A stretch of DNA of 64,000 nucleotides from Sporosarcina sp. P33 (lineage in GTDB: Bacteria > Bacillota > Bacilli > Bacillales_A > Planococcaceae), in assembly GCF_002077155.1 (NCBI RefSeq), contig NZ_CP015027.1:2334501-2398500 (forward strand), in the 5' to 3' direction. Under the pieces are notes generated by a model that saw only the letters and a list, made by a program, of their open reading frames with translations, did no database searches and was not told the DNA's origin. A program made the position numbers and the translations under genes. This document shows positions 46,296 through 54,583 of the stretch, piece after piece (the stretch's first letter is position 1; each line of letters opens with the position of its first letter).

Positions 46296-47903
46296 GGTGG
46301 AACATTGCCAACAACGAATGCCCAACAGTTCGAAGCGGATTTGAAAGCTGCGAAGAATGGGGATACGGTATCACTTAAAGGTAATATCACAAAAAATATT
46401 GTTATCAACAAATTAGTCAATCTTGATCTTAATGGCAAGAAGATTACTGGTAACGTAACAATTAATACGCCAGCCAAAGGTACTATCAACTTGAAGAATG
46501 GTAGCATTGATGGCAATCTAACAGTTGAGGCACCACAGGCAACTGTTAATAATGAGCTTACAGTGACAGGCAACATTAATATCAACAATGTTGCATTCGG
46601 AACTTGGAATGAGAAAGCTAATGGCAACAAGCTAGTTGTAAATGATCCTGATGGCATCAAGCTAACAGTGGCTCCAGGTAAAACAGTGGCGACTATTACA
46701 GTGGCTCCGGAAGCAGTTGGCGAAGTCACGATTACAAACAACGGAACAATTGAAAAGGTTGATGCTCAGGCTTCTGTTGAGTTGGTGAATAATGCAGGCG
46801 CGACAACTAACTTGGTTACTGGAACTGCTCCGGTAGATGTTAAAGGTGAAGGCACAGTTGGCGACAATAACAATACTACTGATCCAGCAGTTATTGCCTT
46901 GGAAGCAGCCAAGACAGCTGTAAAAGCTTATGAAGATGCACCGATTACTACATTAGAAGAAATCGCCAACACTAATTCCCTTAGAGCTACAGCGGAAATT
47001 AAAGTGTCAGCAGTAGCAGATGGTGTGGCTAAACAAGAATTAACTTCCCGTATCGAAGTACAAAATGGCAAAGTTCAAGCTGCAAAAGAAGACCTGCTGA
47101 TTTATGCAGCTCAGACAGCTATCAATAAGATTGCTGAGGTTCAAGACATATACTCTGATGAATATAAATCAGCTGTACATGCTGCAAACACAGCAACAGA
47201 TGCAGCAAGAACAGCAGGCGTACAGGATACACAAATCGGAGAAGAGTTTGTTGCTATGCTTGATGCAGCCAACGATTTCCTTGCTCCAGTTTCTGCAACT
47301 TTATCTGGTGGCGGTGTATTTAATTTTGAAGGAGTAAATACATTTAATGTAACTGCTAATTCGAAAATAGGAGCAAAAGGAACTGAGGGTGTACACTTTG
47401 CTGGTCAAGAGTGGGCTTCAAGTAATGCTCAAGGATTCAGTTATACAACGGATGGAGCATTCTATACAATCGAATTAACGAAAGATAATACTCCAGTAGA
47501 ATTTAACACAGTCTTCGATACATTTGCCTTACAAACGCAGGGCAGTGCAAATATCCAAGATTACTCTCAAGCAAGCACTGGGCGTACTGGAGCTGACTTT
47601 GGAAATGCAGGTCACACGGGAACTAAACTGTATTCTGCATCTCCTTGGAATGAGGTTGGAACACTTTACTACGGTATTCACTCAAACATCGCTGGTGTAA
47701 ATTTCACGAATGGTGCAACAGCAGCAATTGACATCACTGGTACTTTGAAATCTGATGCTACTGATGGTTCCTACAAAATCACTGTAACAATGTATGAGTC
47801 AGCTCGTGTTACAAAAGATTTGAAGCATGCTAACAAAGATTCCTTAAAACCATTGGGGACAGTAAACTACACATTTACTGTATCAGCAGTACCAGCACCT
47901 TAA
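46296..47903 (+). CDS. S-layer-like protein, 3' exon
   Basis: Continuation of the gene after the intron, 535 codons and a stop, beginning GGTLPTTNAQQFEADLKAAKN. It contains a right-handed beta-helix-like region of short repeats (LDLNGKKITGNVTINTPAKG; NNELTVTGNININNVAFGTW), a helical middle, and a beta-rich C-terminal part (about the last 190 residues). It could only be translated on its own from TTG 46305, which lacks a ribosome binding site, so splicing is the likely route. A strong terminator follows at 47969. The homologous 3' exon at 63198 begins in the same frame and the same way. Confidence 0.82.
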   Translation, partial: GGTLPTTNAQQFEADLKAAKNGDTVSLKGNITKNIVINKLVNLDLNGKKITGNVTINTPAKGTINLKNGSIDGNLTVEAPQATVNNELTVTGNININNVAFGTWNEKANGNKLVVNDPDGIKLTVAPGKTVATITVAPEAVGEVTITNNGTIEKVDAQASVELVNNAGATTNLVTGTAPVDVKGEGTVGDNNNTTDPAVIALEAAKTAVKAYEDAPITTLEEIANTNSLRATAEIKVSAVADGVAKQELTSRIEVQNGKVQAAKEDLLIYAAQTAINKIAEVQDIYSDEYKSAVHAANTATDAARTAGVQDTQIGEEFVAMLDAANDFLAPVSATLSGGGVFNFEGVNTFNVTANSKIGAKGTEGVHFAGQEWASSNAQGFSYTTDGAFYTIELTKDNTPVEFNTVFDTFALQTQGSANIQDYSQASTGRTGADFGNAGHTGTKLYSASPWNEVGTLYYGIHSNIAGVNFTNGATAAIDITGTLKSDATDGSYKITVTMYESARVTKDLKHANKDSLKPLGTVNYTFTVSAVPAP

Positions 47904-47968
47904 GGGGAATAATAATTCAAGAATCCTTATCCACTTAAAACATTTTAAAGTGTAGAGTAGATAACTAG

Positions 47969-48002
47969 AAAGGACTAGCCCTCGGGTTGGTTCTTTCTTT
48001 TT
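47969..48002 (+). terminator. Terminator of the split S-layer gene
   Basis: GAAAGGACTAGCC pairs, with wobbles, with GGTTGGTTCTTTC and is followed by T-rich DNA. Confidence 0.8.
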
Positions 48003-48058
48003 ATTTGGACATTCATCCTTTATAATAGAAGAAAGGTATGTTCATAGGAGGAACTGAT

Positions 48059-48952
48059 ATGTTTAATACTTCCGCCCTTCCTGGCAGCATTGCTTTGCCA
48101 CATTCTGCTGAGATGCCGGAGTTAAAAGGGTTATTTTATACAGCAAAAGACGCAAAAGATGAAACACCGATGTATCAAGAACTAAACCATCGTCTCATGC
48201 AGTTGGAGACCAGTACAGAATTACATGAAGACGAACTGAACGAAATTGAGGATAAATCTCTTGATCTTGTAGTTGCGATAGAAGCTAAGGAGGAAGTACA
48301 GCTACGCATTGATTGGTTGAAGCGATTATATGATGTGAAGAAGTCATTGCCTTCAGTTTTGACTGTTGCAGAAACGGAGCGTTTGCGTACAGCTTTAAGC
48401 TCTGTCCAAACCTGTCCATTAAAGTCTGAATTACTGACAGAATTGGATAGACTTGCTGCTGCTCTCCCTGCAGAAGTAGAGTCACCTTCACTTAGTGAGT
48501 ATGACCGAGTAATGGAGTTTGCCATCGAGCAAGCAGGTGAGGGCTTTATCAATCTAGGCAAAGCAGGACGGGAGCAAGTAGTTCAACATTTAGTTGCAAA
48601 GTTCGCTGAAGATGTATCCGTTGCTTCTATTCAAAAAGAAGTTACGAAACTGGAACAACAAGTTGATGGTTTGGCTGAAATAGATGATGTACAAGCATTG
48701 CAGGATCAGTTGGAGGCTCTGCCACTGTCCAACTACTTTCGCCTGTCTTCAGAACGAAAGCAGATGGTTGCTGAGCAATTGATTGAGAAAAGAAAGTGGA
48801 AAGGGTTAGCTTCACTCGACCGCCTGATTCATCAATTGGATGCCAAACTAAGTGCGGCAGAAGAACAGGATGCGGTGAAAAGTATGGCGAGCGGAGTTGC
48901 TACCGCATTGAATTTTAATCAGCTGGAAGGCATGTCGATTCAAATTCGATGA
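48059..48952 (+). CDS. Hypothetical coiled-coil protein
   Basis: A cytoplasmic acidic protein of 297 residues, mostly predicted helix with coiled-coil stretches (about 45-75, 195-225 and 255-285). No domain is recognised and there is no signal peptide, so it is not itself a surface protein. AGGAGG seven bases before ATG 48059 decides the start; an in-frame start at 48038 lacks a site. It stands between two nearly identical terminators (47969 and 48964), as an independent cassette after the S-layer gene. Confidence 0.65.
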   Translation: MFNTSALPGSIALPHSAEMPELKGLFYTAKDAKDETPMYQELNHRLMQLETSTELHEDELNEIEDKSLDLVVAIEAKEEVQLRIDWLKRLYDVKKSLPSVLTVAETERLRTALSSVQTCPLKSELLTELDRLAAALPAEVESPSLSEYDRVMEFAIEQAGEGFINLGKAGREQVVQHLVAKFAEDVSVASIQKEVTKLEQQVDGLAEIDDVQALQDQLEALPLSNYFRLSSERKQMVAEQLIEKRKWKGLASLDRLIHQLDAKLSAAEEQDAVKSMASGVATALNFNQLEGMSIQIR

Positions 48953-48963
48953 TTTACTGATTG

Positions 48964-48998
48964 GTGGAAGGACTGACCTTTGGGTTGGTTCTTCTTTT
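48964..48998 (+). terminator. Terminator after the coiled-coil gene
   Basis: GGAAGGACTGACC pairs with GGTTGGTTCTTC and T-rich DNA follows. It is closely related in sequence to the terminator at 47969, suggesting duplication. Confidence 0.8.
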
Positions 48999-49116
48999 GT
49001 TTTCTACTCTATCCGTTTCTGCTCCCTTTACAATTCTATATTATTATACTGAAATAACAACCAAAGCCTTACTTCCCATGACGGAGGTAGGGCTATTTCA
49101 ATTGGAGGGATTGTAG

Positions 49117-49340
49117 ATGAAGAAGATGTATGGTTTGAAAGCGAAACAGTTGGAGTGGTCAATGGTCAAGGAGGAGAAGTATGTTCCGGCAAAGCGTGTA
49201 GGCCAGAACCAAGTCCGGAGGACATTGAAGTGACCAAACGACTTGCAGAAGCAGGCAGCATCCTAGGCGTGGAGCTACTGGATCATTTGGTGGTCGGCGA
49301 GGACAGTTTTGTCTCTCTCAAAGAACGGGGGTATATGTAA
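49117..49340 (+). pseudogene. radC-like (JAB domain) remnant
   Basis: An ATG with a good ribosome binding site (GGAGGG) starts a frame reading [20 protein letters not shown], like the N terminus of mobile-element RadC proteins. A second frame from about 49200 reads [20 protein letters not shown] and ends [18 protein letters not shown], which is the RadC C terminus. The central JAB metalloprotease motif (HNHPSG) is missing, so a deletion and frameshift have destroyed the gene. RadC copies of this kind travel with integrative elements, and this one may mark the left end of the accessory island. Confidence 0.75.
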
Positions 49341-49669
49341 TGAGAATCATAGGAAGGGAGATTAATTGGTTTCAAGAGATTTTACAAAAGGAGTTTAGGG
49401 TTACGATAAAAGTACACAAAACATCAGCAGAAGCTACAGAACTGGGACTGGATGAAGTAGAGGACTTCTTTGTACCAACAGAAGTTTTTCTTGAGTTACC
49501 TGAAAGTTTACTGTATGAGCTAATGATTTATGATGATGAAATGTCGAATGAGTGGGTGGGCGCAATTGCATTCTACCCTGATACCCCGGAATGGTGCTTG
49601 CAGGTTATTACGAAAAATGGTGAGTTAGTGTTTCGGAAAACGCTACCGCTTCCAAAAGAAAAATCATGA
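49340..49669 (+). CDS. Hypothetical protein
   Basis: A small acidic soluble protein of 109 residues whose ATG overlaps the TAA of the radC remnant (TAATG). No recognised domain. Overlap with the radC frame suggests they were once co-translated. Function unknown. Confidence 0.55.
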   Translation: MRIIGREINWFQEILQKEFRVTIKVHKTSAEATELGLDEVEDFFVPTEVFLELPESLLYELMIYDDEMSNEWVGAIAFYPDTPEWCLQVITKNGELVFRKTLPLPKEKS

Positions 49670-49670
49670 C

Positions 49671-49812
49671 AATTCACGGCATATTTTACCTGGATTTTAC
49701 GGCATAAGTAAAAAACGTTTCATCGTTTTGGCAGAAGTAATGATTACCATGGGATTCGGAAAAATTCTTACACTGCATTCCTATAAGTATGTCGTGAAAC
49801 CTCGTAAAATAC
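49671..49812. repeat. Cluster of inverted repeats
   Basis: TTCACGGCATA (49673-49683) is repeated in inverse orientation as TATGTCGTGAA (49788-49798), one mismatch. TATTTTAC near 49682-49689 is likewise inverted as GTAAAATA near 49804. A related TTTTACGGCATAAG lies between them. No gene crosses the region. It could be a recombinase or replication-initiator binding region of the accessory island. Confidence 0.5.
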
Positions 49813-49914
49813 GTTTAAACCAGGAAAGTTGAAAAAAGTGATGATTCGTTCACCAAATGATTGAAATACACCTTTAAAAAAGGAATATAAGATTTAAAAA
49901 GGAGATGAAGTAAT

Positions 49915-50133
49915 TTGTTAATGCCAAATATACCTACGAAAACACTGGGAGGTGAATTCTGGTGGAAAACCATTGATAAACATTGCGGTTGGAAGCTACA
50001 GAAGAACATTGTTACAAACCACTATCGAATCCTAGATGAAAACAAAGTAAGACAAGCGTGGTCATTGAAAAAGAAGTCGATACTAAGTGTTTTTTACACA
50101 ATAACAGGTAAAGTTCCCTTTCAGAAAAAATAA
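49915..50133 (+). CDS. Small conserved mobile-element protein
   Basis: A basic protein of 72 residues starting at TTG 49915, ten bases after AAGGAG. The segment GGEFWWKTIDKHCGWKLQKN and HYRILDENKVRQAW resembles small proteins of unknown function common on Bacillales plasmids and integrative elements. No catalytic motif is visible. Confidence 0.6.
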   Translation: MLMPNIPTKTLGGEFWWKTIDKHCGWKLQKNIVTNHYRILDENKVRQAWSLKKKSILSVFYTITGKVPFQKK

Positions 50134-50156
50134 CTCCGAACAATACATTACGTACA

Positions 50157-50176
50157 CGTAAACGTACATGTTTACG
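50157..50176. promoter_or_regulatory. Inverted repeat, putative operator
   Basis: CGTAAAC-GTACAT-GTTTACG forms perfect 7-bp arms around 6 bp, inside an array of GTAC-containing words about 40 bp before the RHH-type gene at 50215. It may be the autoregulatory site of that protein. Confidence 0.45.
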
Positions 50177-50214
50177 AAAATGTACTTAAAAATGTAAATG
50201 TGAGGAGAAAGAAA

Positions 50215-50727
50215 ATGACTACAACACGAAGGGTAATAAAGAGACAGAAAGGACAAGCACCAACAACAAAACGAGAACTAACAGAAAATGAGAAGAGAGG
50301 TCAGGAAGCTTTGCGAAGAGTCCGAGAGCAAATGCCTGAAAAGAAAGGGGAAGAAACACCAAACAAAGCAACGATGCAATCAGAAGCAACTCTAAAGCAA
50401 GCTCCAGCACCACAAAAATCTTCTGCGCCACAGAGAGCCAAACTAGAAGGACTTGCGGAAGGTGGATCGTCACAGTCAGAAAGCGATGGAAAAGCAGTCT
50501 ACACGACCAAAAAACAGGCACAGCTGCCGCAAATAACACAGCCAAACACCACGAAGCCAACACTCAAAAAGAAGGAGAAGTTTGAGGACACCCACAAACG
50601 AATGACAACCTACTTCTCAACGAAAAACCACAAGAAATTGAAAGAAGTGAGGGAAGATTACGGAATACCTATTACAGAAACCCTTAACAAGGCTCTTGAA
50701 GAATACTTTGAGAAATATAATTTGTAA
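50215..50727 (+). CDS. Putative ribbon-helix-helix DNA-binding protein
   Basis: A protein of 170 residues with a basic, disordered N-terminal 120 residues (TTTRRVIKRQKGQAPTTKRE) and a C-terminal segment MTTYFSTKNHKKLKEVREDY...ITETLNKALEEYFEKY that looks like a ribbon-helix-helix fold. The layout resembles plasmid segregation or control proteins. AGGAG eight bases before ATG 50215 decides the start. An inverted repeat lies upstream and a terminator directly downstream, so it is probably a single-gene, self-regulated unit. Confidence 0.6.
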   Translation: MTTTRRVIKRQKGQAPTTKRELTENEKRGQEALRRVREQMPEKKGEETPNKATMQSEATLKQAPAPQKSSAPQRAKLEGLAEGGSSQSESDGKAVYTTKKQAQLPQITQPNTTKPTLKKKEKFEDTHKRMTTYFSTKNHKKLKEVREDYGIPITETLNKALEEYFEKYNL

Positions 50728-50734
50728 GCAGTAA

Positions 50735-50775
50735 CGCCCCTATGTCCATTTGTGACGTAGGGGTATTTTTATTTT
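50735..50775 (+). terminator. Terminator after the RHH-like gene
   Basis: GCCCCTATGTC pairs with GACGTAGGGGT and is followed by T residues. Confidence 0.88.
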
Positions 50776-50795
50776 CTTGAAAGGTGGTGATTTAC

Positions 50796-50876
50796 ATGTG
50801 GCAAAAGGTATTAGTAACCATCCTCATCACAGTTGCAACTAATGTCATTAAAGAGCTAATGGATGATGTTGAATAA
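50796..50876 (+). CDS. Small membrane peptide, 26 residues
   Basis: MWQKVLVTILITVATNVIKE followed by LMDDVE is encoded after GAAAGGTGGTGA, a very good ribosome binding site. One hydrophobic helix and a charged end suggest a membrane-inserting peptide. It immediately precedes the recombinase gene. It might be the toxin of a small toxin-antitoxin pair or a coupling leader; nothing in the sequence decides this. Confidence 0.5.
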   Translation: MWQKVLVTILITVATNVIKELMDDVE

Positions 50877-50894
50877 ATGTAGGGGGTTAGAAAA

Positions 50895-51773
50895 TTGACG
50901 GAAAGGCTAATAGATTTCCAATCTTGGCTTGAAGACGATGGTAAAGCTGCAAAAACAGTAGAAACCTACCTCGGCAACATCAAACACTATTATGGTTTTC
51001 TAAATGAAAACGGTTCAGGAGTAGAACAGCTACTAAGTAGAGCCTTGGTTGTAAGGTACATCAAATATTTAGAGAAAGAAAAATACGCCATTTCATCCAT
51101 CAATGCAAAAGTAACAAGCTTACTTGCATTTAATAAATTCCTCTTAGAACAGAAGGAAGTGGATCGAATTTTTGTGTCACTAAGAAAAGATCAAGTGAAG
51201 GTTGCAGCTGGAAGTGAACAGATTGTCGAAGCCTTTTTGCCAGAAGAAGTGGAAGAGCTATTAACGTATGTTGAAAATGAGCAAAAAGTGAGCCTAAGAA
51301 ATAAAGCGATTGTTTACCTGCTTCTTTACGGTGGCATGAGAATATCCGAACTATGTTCCATTCAGATGGCTGACATGGATTTTTTAACACGAACCTTGTT
51401 CATTAAGGGCAAAGGGGGGAAGTACCGAGAAATCATGTTAAGGCAAGATGTTGTGGAAGTCGTTCAAGAATACATTAAAACAGAACGGTCCCAATCGAAA
51501 TTTCAGTTAAGTCCCTACCTCTTTGTCAGCAATCGATCAGAAAAAATTGTTCGTGATGCAGTAAATAGCTGGATGAAAAAAGTTTCTAAAGAGATTGGGT
51601 TTAAGGTATATCCGCATAAATTCCGAAGAACATTTGTGACATTCTTGTTGAAGAAACAAGTACCTATTACTACCGTTGCAAAGCTGACAGGACATTACAG
51701 TATTTCCGTTTTGGAAAAACATTACAATTTTGTATCTCGTAGCACAAAGCAACAGGCAGTGGATTTACTCTAG
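50895..51773 (+). CDS. Tyrosine recombinase/integrase 1
   Basis: An XerC/D-like recombinase of 292 residues. A SAM-like N-terminal core-binding domain (about 1-95) precedes the catalytic domain with Arg149 (GGMRISEL), Lys in KGKGGKYR, His241-x-x-Arg244 (HKFRR), His267 (TGHYSI) and nucleophile Tyr277 (EKHYNF). All six catalytic positions are present, so it should be active. It starts at TTG 50895 after AGGGGG. It is one of two distinct tyrosine recombinases in the island, and its attachment site is not known. Confidence 0.93.
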   Translation: MTERLIDFQSWLEDDGKAAKTVETYLGNIKHYYGFLNENGSGVEQLLSRALVVRYIKYLEKEKYAISSINAKVTSLLAFNKFLLEQKEVDRIFVSLRKDQVKVAAGSEQIVEAFLPEEVEELLTYVENEQKVSLRNKAIVYLLLYGGMRISELCSIQMADMDFLTRTLFIKGKGGKYREIMLRQDVVEVVQEYIKTERSQSKFQLSPYLFVSNRSEKIVRDAVNSWMKKVSKEIGFKVYPHKFRRTFVTFLLKKQVPITTVAKLTGHYSISVLEKHYNFVSRSTKQQAVDLL

Positions 51774-51786
51774 GGGGGAGAACAGA

Positions 51787-52176
51787 ATGAAAATCATACA
51801 GCATTTAAGTGATATTGAGTATCTAAAATCAGACAATGAGTTACCTTTACCATTTATTAAAGAAATTGAACAGGATTTCCTAAATGCTTATGAAGCCGTA
51901 AATCATGAAGATATTTACTTATTAAACTTTTACTTGCCATTAGGGAAGGCTCTTTTTGTGTTTGAAAAAGGTGATGATGTCCTTGCAAAACTGAATGACC
52001 CGTTTGCATTGGAGTACGTGGAAGCGATCAAATTGGATGCAGTAAAATTTTACCGTTGTGCTTTACGTGGTGAAAGCCTTCAGCTGTATTACTCTCCATT
52101 AAATACACATGATCGAGAAACTGAGGAATGGCTCCGTGAACAAGCAGAATGGAATGAAGGGATGAGTGATTCTTAA
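51787..52176 (+). CDS. Hypothetical protein
   Basis: An acidic soluble protein of 129 residues. AGGGGGGAG precedes ATG 51787, 13 bp after the recombinase. It is followed with a one-base overlap by a DUF960-like gene, so the three form an operon. No domain is recognised. Confidence 0.6.
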   Translation: MKIIQHLSDIEYLKSDNELPLPFIKEIEQDFLNAYEAVNHEDIYLLNFYLPLGKALFVFEKGDDVLAKLNDPFALEYVEAIKLDAVKFYRCALRGESLQLYYSPLNTHDRETEEWLREQAEWNEGMSDS

Positions 52177-52475
52177 TGTTCGATCCAACAAAGCCCTTTT
52201 ACATGACAAGAGCAATCGCAGAAGAATTAAGTGAAGAACACCAACAATTCATTTTACAGTACATTCACCAACATCATCAGCACCTCAATGATTACCTTCA
52301 AATTTTCGAGTTTTACATCGAGGATGGTGAACAGTGGCTGGTGCAAAGACAGGAACAGCCAGAACGGGAAACAACAATTTTTGTAGGATTGGAAGAAACT
52401 GAACCAATAAATGAAAAGGTGTGGGTGCAGGATCAACAGGATTATGTAATTATTTTGTACCCACAGGACTACTAA
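52176..52475 (+). CDS. DUF960-like protein
   Basis: A protein of 99 residues. The pattern YMTRAIAEELSEEHQQFILQ, then YLQIFEF, QEQPERETT, VWVQDQQDYVIILYPQDY follows the DUF960 family, which is common on staphylococcal and other Gram-positive mobile elements and has no known function. Its ATG overlaps the upstream stop (TAATG). Confidence 0.7.
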   Translation: MFDPTKPFYMTRAIAEELSEEHQQFILQYIHQHHQHLNDYLQIFEFYIEDGEQWLVQRQEQPERETTIFVGLEETEPINEKVWVQDQQDYVIILYPQDY

Positions 52476-52483
52476 TAAAAAGA

Positions 52484-52515
52484 TGGAGCAAGAAATGTGA
52501 AAATCTTGCTCCAAC
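52484..52515. terminator. Hairpin after the DUF960-like gene
   Basis: TGGAGCAAGA pairs perfectly with TCTTGCTCCA around ten bases. The downstream strand is not T-rich, so termination on the plus strand is uncertain. Confidence 0.5.
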
Positions 52516-52665
52516 ATATATGTGATTTAATAGGGAGCTATAATACCGTCATAGAGTGCTTCTTGCTTATAAGGGAAATGACCATTTAAATAAAATCAAT
52601 TTCTTAAAAGTGATAAGATAAGTAGAAAGGAACTAAAATTCTAAAGTGATGAAAGGGATAGTTAC

Positions 52666-53391
52666 ATGGAAAAGGACTATAGTAAAGATGACATTATTAA
52701 ACTGGCTGAAGATGTAGGAGATTTACTTCACAGGGATTACTCAACGTTGCAAAGCAGACTGAATAATACAATTGAATTCCTTCATGAAGAACGGGTTCAA
52801 GAAGTATTAGAGGGAAAAGTGAATGGAAATGATGGAAACTACTTTTATAACGAGGAAATGAATTTAACCAAAGCAAAGTACAGTAAAGCGTTTGAAGGCT
52901 ATGATTTTAATCTGATTGATGCGATCTTTTTGGCGAGCTTAACCTGCCTATTTAATCAATCATTGATGAAAAAGATACGGAATGGATCGAATATTAATGA
53001 GGTTGAAGCCGAAGAACAAGAGTGGGTAGATTCCTTTACATCACTCCTTCCAAAATTTGAATCAATCTGGGAAAGTAAGGGGGACGGAAGAAGTTGGCAG
53101 ACAATTTGTCTTAATATTGAAAGCCTGCTCTATCGTTTTACTTTACTCAAAGATATGACCGCATACGCTAATGAGCCAGAAGAAAAGTTACAGGAAGTAT
53201 TGCATCGTTTTAGACCACTTTCTAATCAAGACAAAGTAAGGTTTTACGATAAGGTTATGAAAAGTCGAATCGATTATATTTTAGGGAAATTAGAAGCATT
53301 CATAGCGGACATGGAGGAAAATGATCCGGAAAGTTACATTCAATACAAGTTTAATCGAAATATACAAGAAATCGATAATAGGTTTAAATAA
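52666..53391 (+). CDS. Hypothetical protein
   Basis: A helical acidic protein of 241 residues with no signal peptide or membrane segment. Charged heptad-like stretches lie near 35-60 and 195-235. AAAGGGA precedes ATG 52666 and a terminator follows the gene, so it is transcribed alone. I do not recognise it. Confidence 0.6.
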   Translation: MEKDYSKDDIIKLAEDVGDLLHRDYSTLQSRLNNTIEFLHEERVQEVLEGKVNGNDGNYFYNEEMNLTKAKYSKAFEGYDFNLIDAIFLASLTCLFNQSLMKKIRNGSNINEVEAEEQEWVDSFTSLLPKFESIWESKGDGRSWQTICLNIESLLYRFTLLKDMTAYANEPEEKLQEVLHRFRPLSNQDKVRFYDKVMKSRIDYILGKLEAFIADMEENDPESYIQYKFNRNIQEIDNRFK

Positions 53392-53392
53392 T

Positions 53393-53431
53393 GAGGGCAT
53401 TCGTTTAACAGCGAATGCTCTTATTTTTTTT
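53393..53431 (+). terminator. Terminator
   Basis: GCATTCG pairs with CGAATGC and is followed by eight or more T, directly after the preceding gene. Confidence 0.9.
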
Positions 53432-53567
53432 ACATAGGAACAATTTAGTTGAAATTCATTTTTAAAGTTCTTAGGTGCGATTTCTAATGCCACCTATAAT
53501 AAGCTTCAGAAGGTTAGTTAAGCATCTTAATTCTATAACCTTCCAAAAAGAAGAAGGGGGGATTTGT

Positions 53568-54038
53568 ATGAGAGAAGCAAATGAACCAACATTAACTACA
53601 ACAGAGGGAGAGGGCATGACAGTGGAAACCTACGGTGCTACTTTGTACCAGGAAGTGAATGAGGAAGATTTCATGAGAAAAGTCAATTCTCAACTCGATA
53701 ACCTTCGCTTTTATGTGAACAGGGATTTCGGGGAGCACTTAATAACTAGACCATGCCAAAGATACGGGCTCTTCTTTCCCGAGCTCTTGCTGTCTCAGAA
53801 GGATGAATCTGTAGATGTCTCAGTAGTTGATAAATGGTTTGATGTGATTGAAGTCGAAAAAGACCACGACCTTTCAGTTTTCAAAATCTACTTGGCTCAT
53901 GCGCCAATAGCGCATAATGCTGAAGAAATCGCATCAACCATTAACCACACACTTGGACCAGCAATTGAAAATAAACTTATATCCGCTGGGCTAACCAATT
54001 ATTGTGTGCTGTTCAATCTTACAGTAATTGAGCAATGA
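53568..54038 (+). CDS. Hypothetical island protein
   Basis: A protein of 156 residues starting at ATG 53568, where AGGGGGG precedes by about seven bases; the frame is open upstream but without signals. No recognised domain. It begins a run of closely spaced genes (53568-57172) leading to the DUF927-type ATPase, probably one transcript. Confidence 0.6.
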   Translation: MREANEPTLTTTEGEGMTVETYGATLYQEVNEEDFMRKVNSQLDNLRFYVNRDFGEHLITRPCQRYGLFFPELLLSQKDESVDVSVVDKWFDVIEVEKDHDLSVFKIYLAHAPIAHNAEEIASTINHTLGPAIENKLISAGLTNYCVLFNLTVIEQ

Positions 54039-54087
54039 AGTTGAGACAATTCCAATCCAATAAAAACACTGAAAGGGGAAATGAATC

Positions 54088-54504
54088 ATGAAGAAACAGA
54101 AAGTGTGTCTTACGCAAGGTAAAGTCATCCTGCCGAAGTCAATCATAGAAAAGTCTTTATGCCAAGAAAGTGTAAATCATCTGATCCTGGATATTGAAGA
54201 GTTTGATCAATTGTTGGCCCAGCAACCACTCGGTACTGTACACATCCAGAGTGTAGTGATTATTGCCGAGTACCCATACGAAAAGGATTTCTCGATACCC
54301 AACTTATATGACTACGTAGAGCAAAGAGTGAAGTTTTGTAAAGTAGTCTGCAAAAATGGTCTAATCCATTTTCTTCAAACCGGAATTCAAAACCCTTCAG
54401 AAATGCCACTATTCATTTGGTTGCTAGAGACGTCACTAGTCGGACTTCGAGCTAAGGCTGAATATGACTATAGAGTAGAAGTCATTGTCGAAGAACGACT
54501 ATGA
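54088..54504 (+). CDS. Hypothetical island protein
   Basis: A protein of 138 residues with GAAAGGGG before ATG 54088. It is mixed alpha/beta by eye, with no motif I can name. It belongs to the same gene run as its neighbours, 49 bp after the preceding gene. Confidence 0.55.
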   Translation: MKKQKVCLTQGKVILPKSIIEKSLCQESVNHLILDIEEFDQLLAQQPLGTVHIQSVVIIAEYPYEKDFSIPNLYDYVEQRVKFCKVVCKNGLIHFLQTGIQNPSEMPLFIWLLETSLVGLRAKAEYDYRVEVIVEERL

Positions 54505-54583
54505 TCTAATACGATGATTAATAGATTGCTACAAGAGTAACAGAAACCGAAAGCCCAACTAAAAACGAAAGAAGGAATAATCT

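Noticed and set aside
45976-46374. Minus-strand frames of about 130 codons across the intron (also 62878-63273)
   Set aside because: They fall within conserved ribozyme structure of the opposite strand, and the two copies agree only because the introns do.
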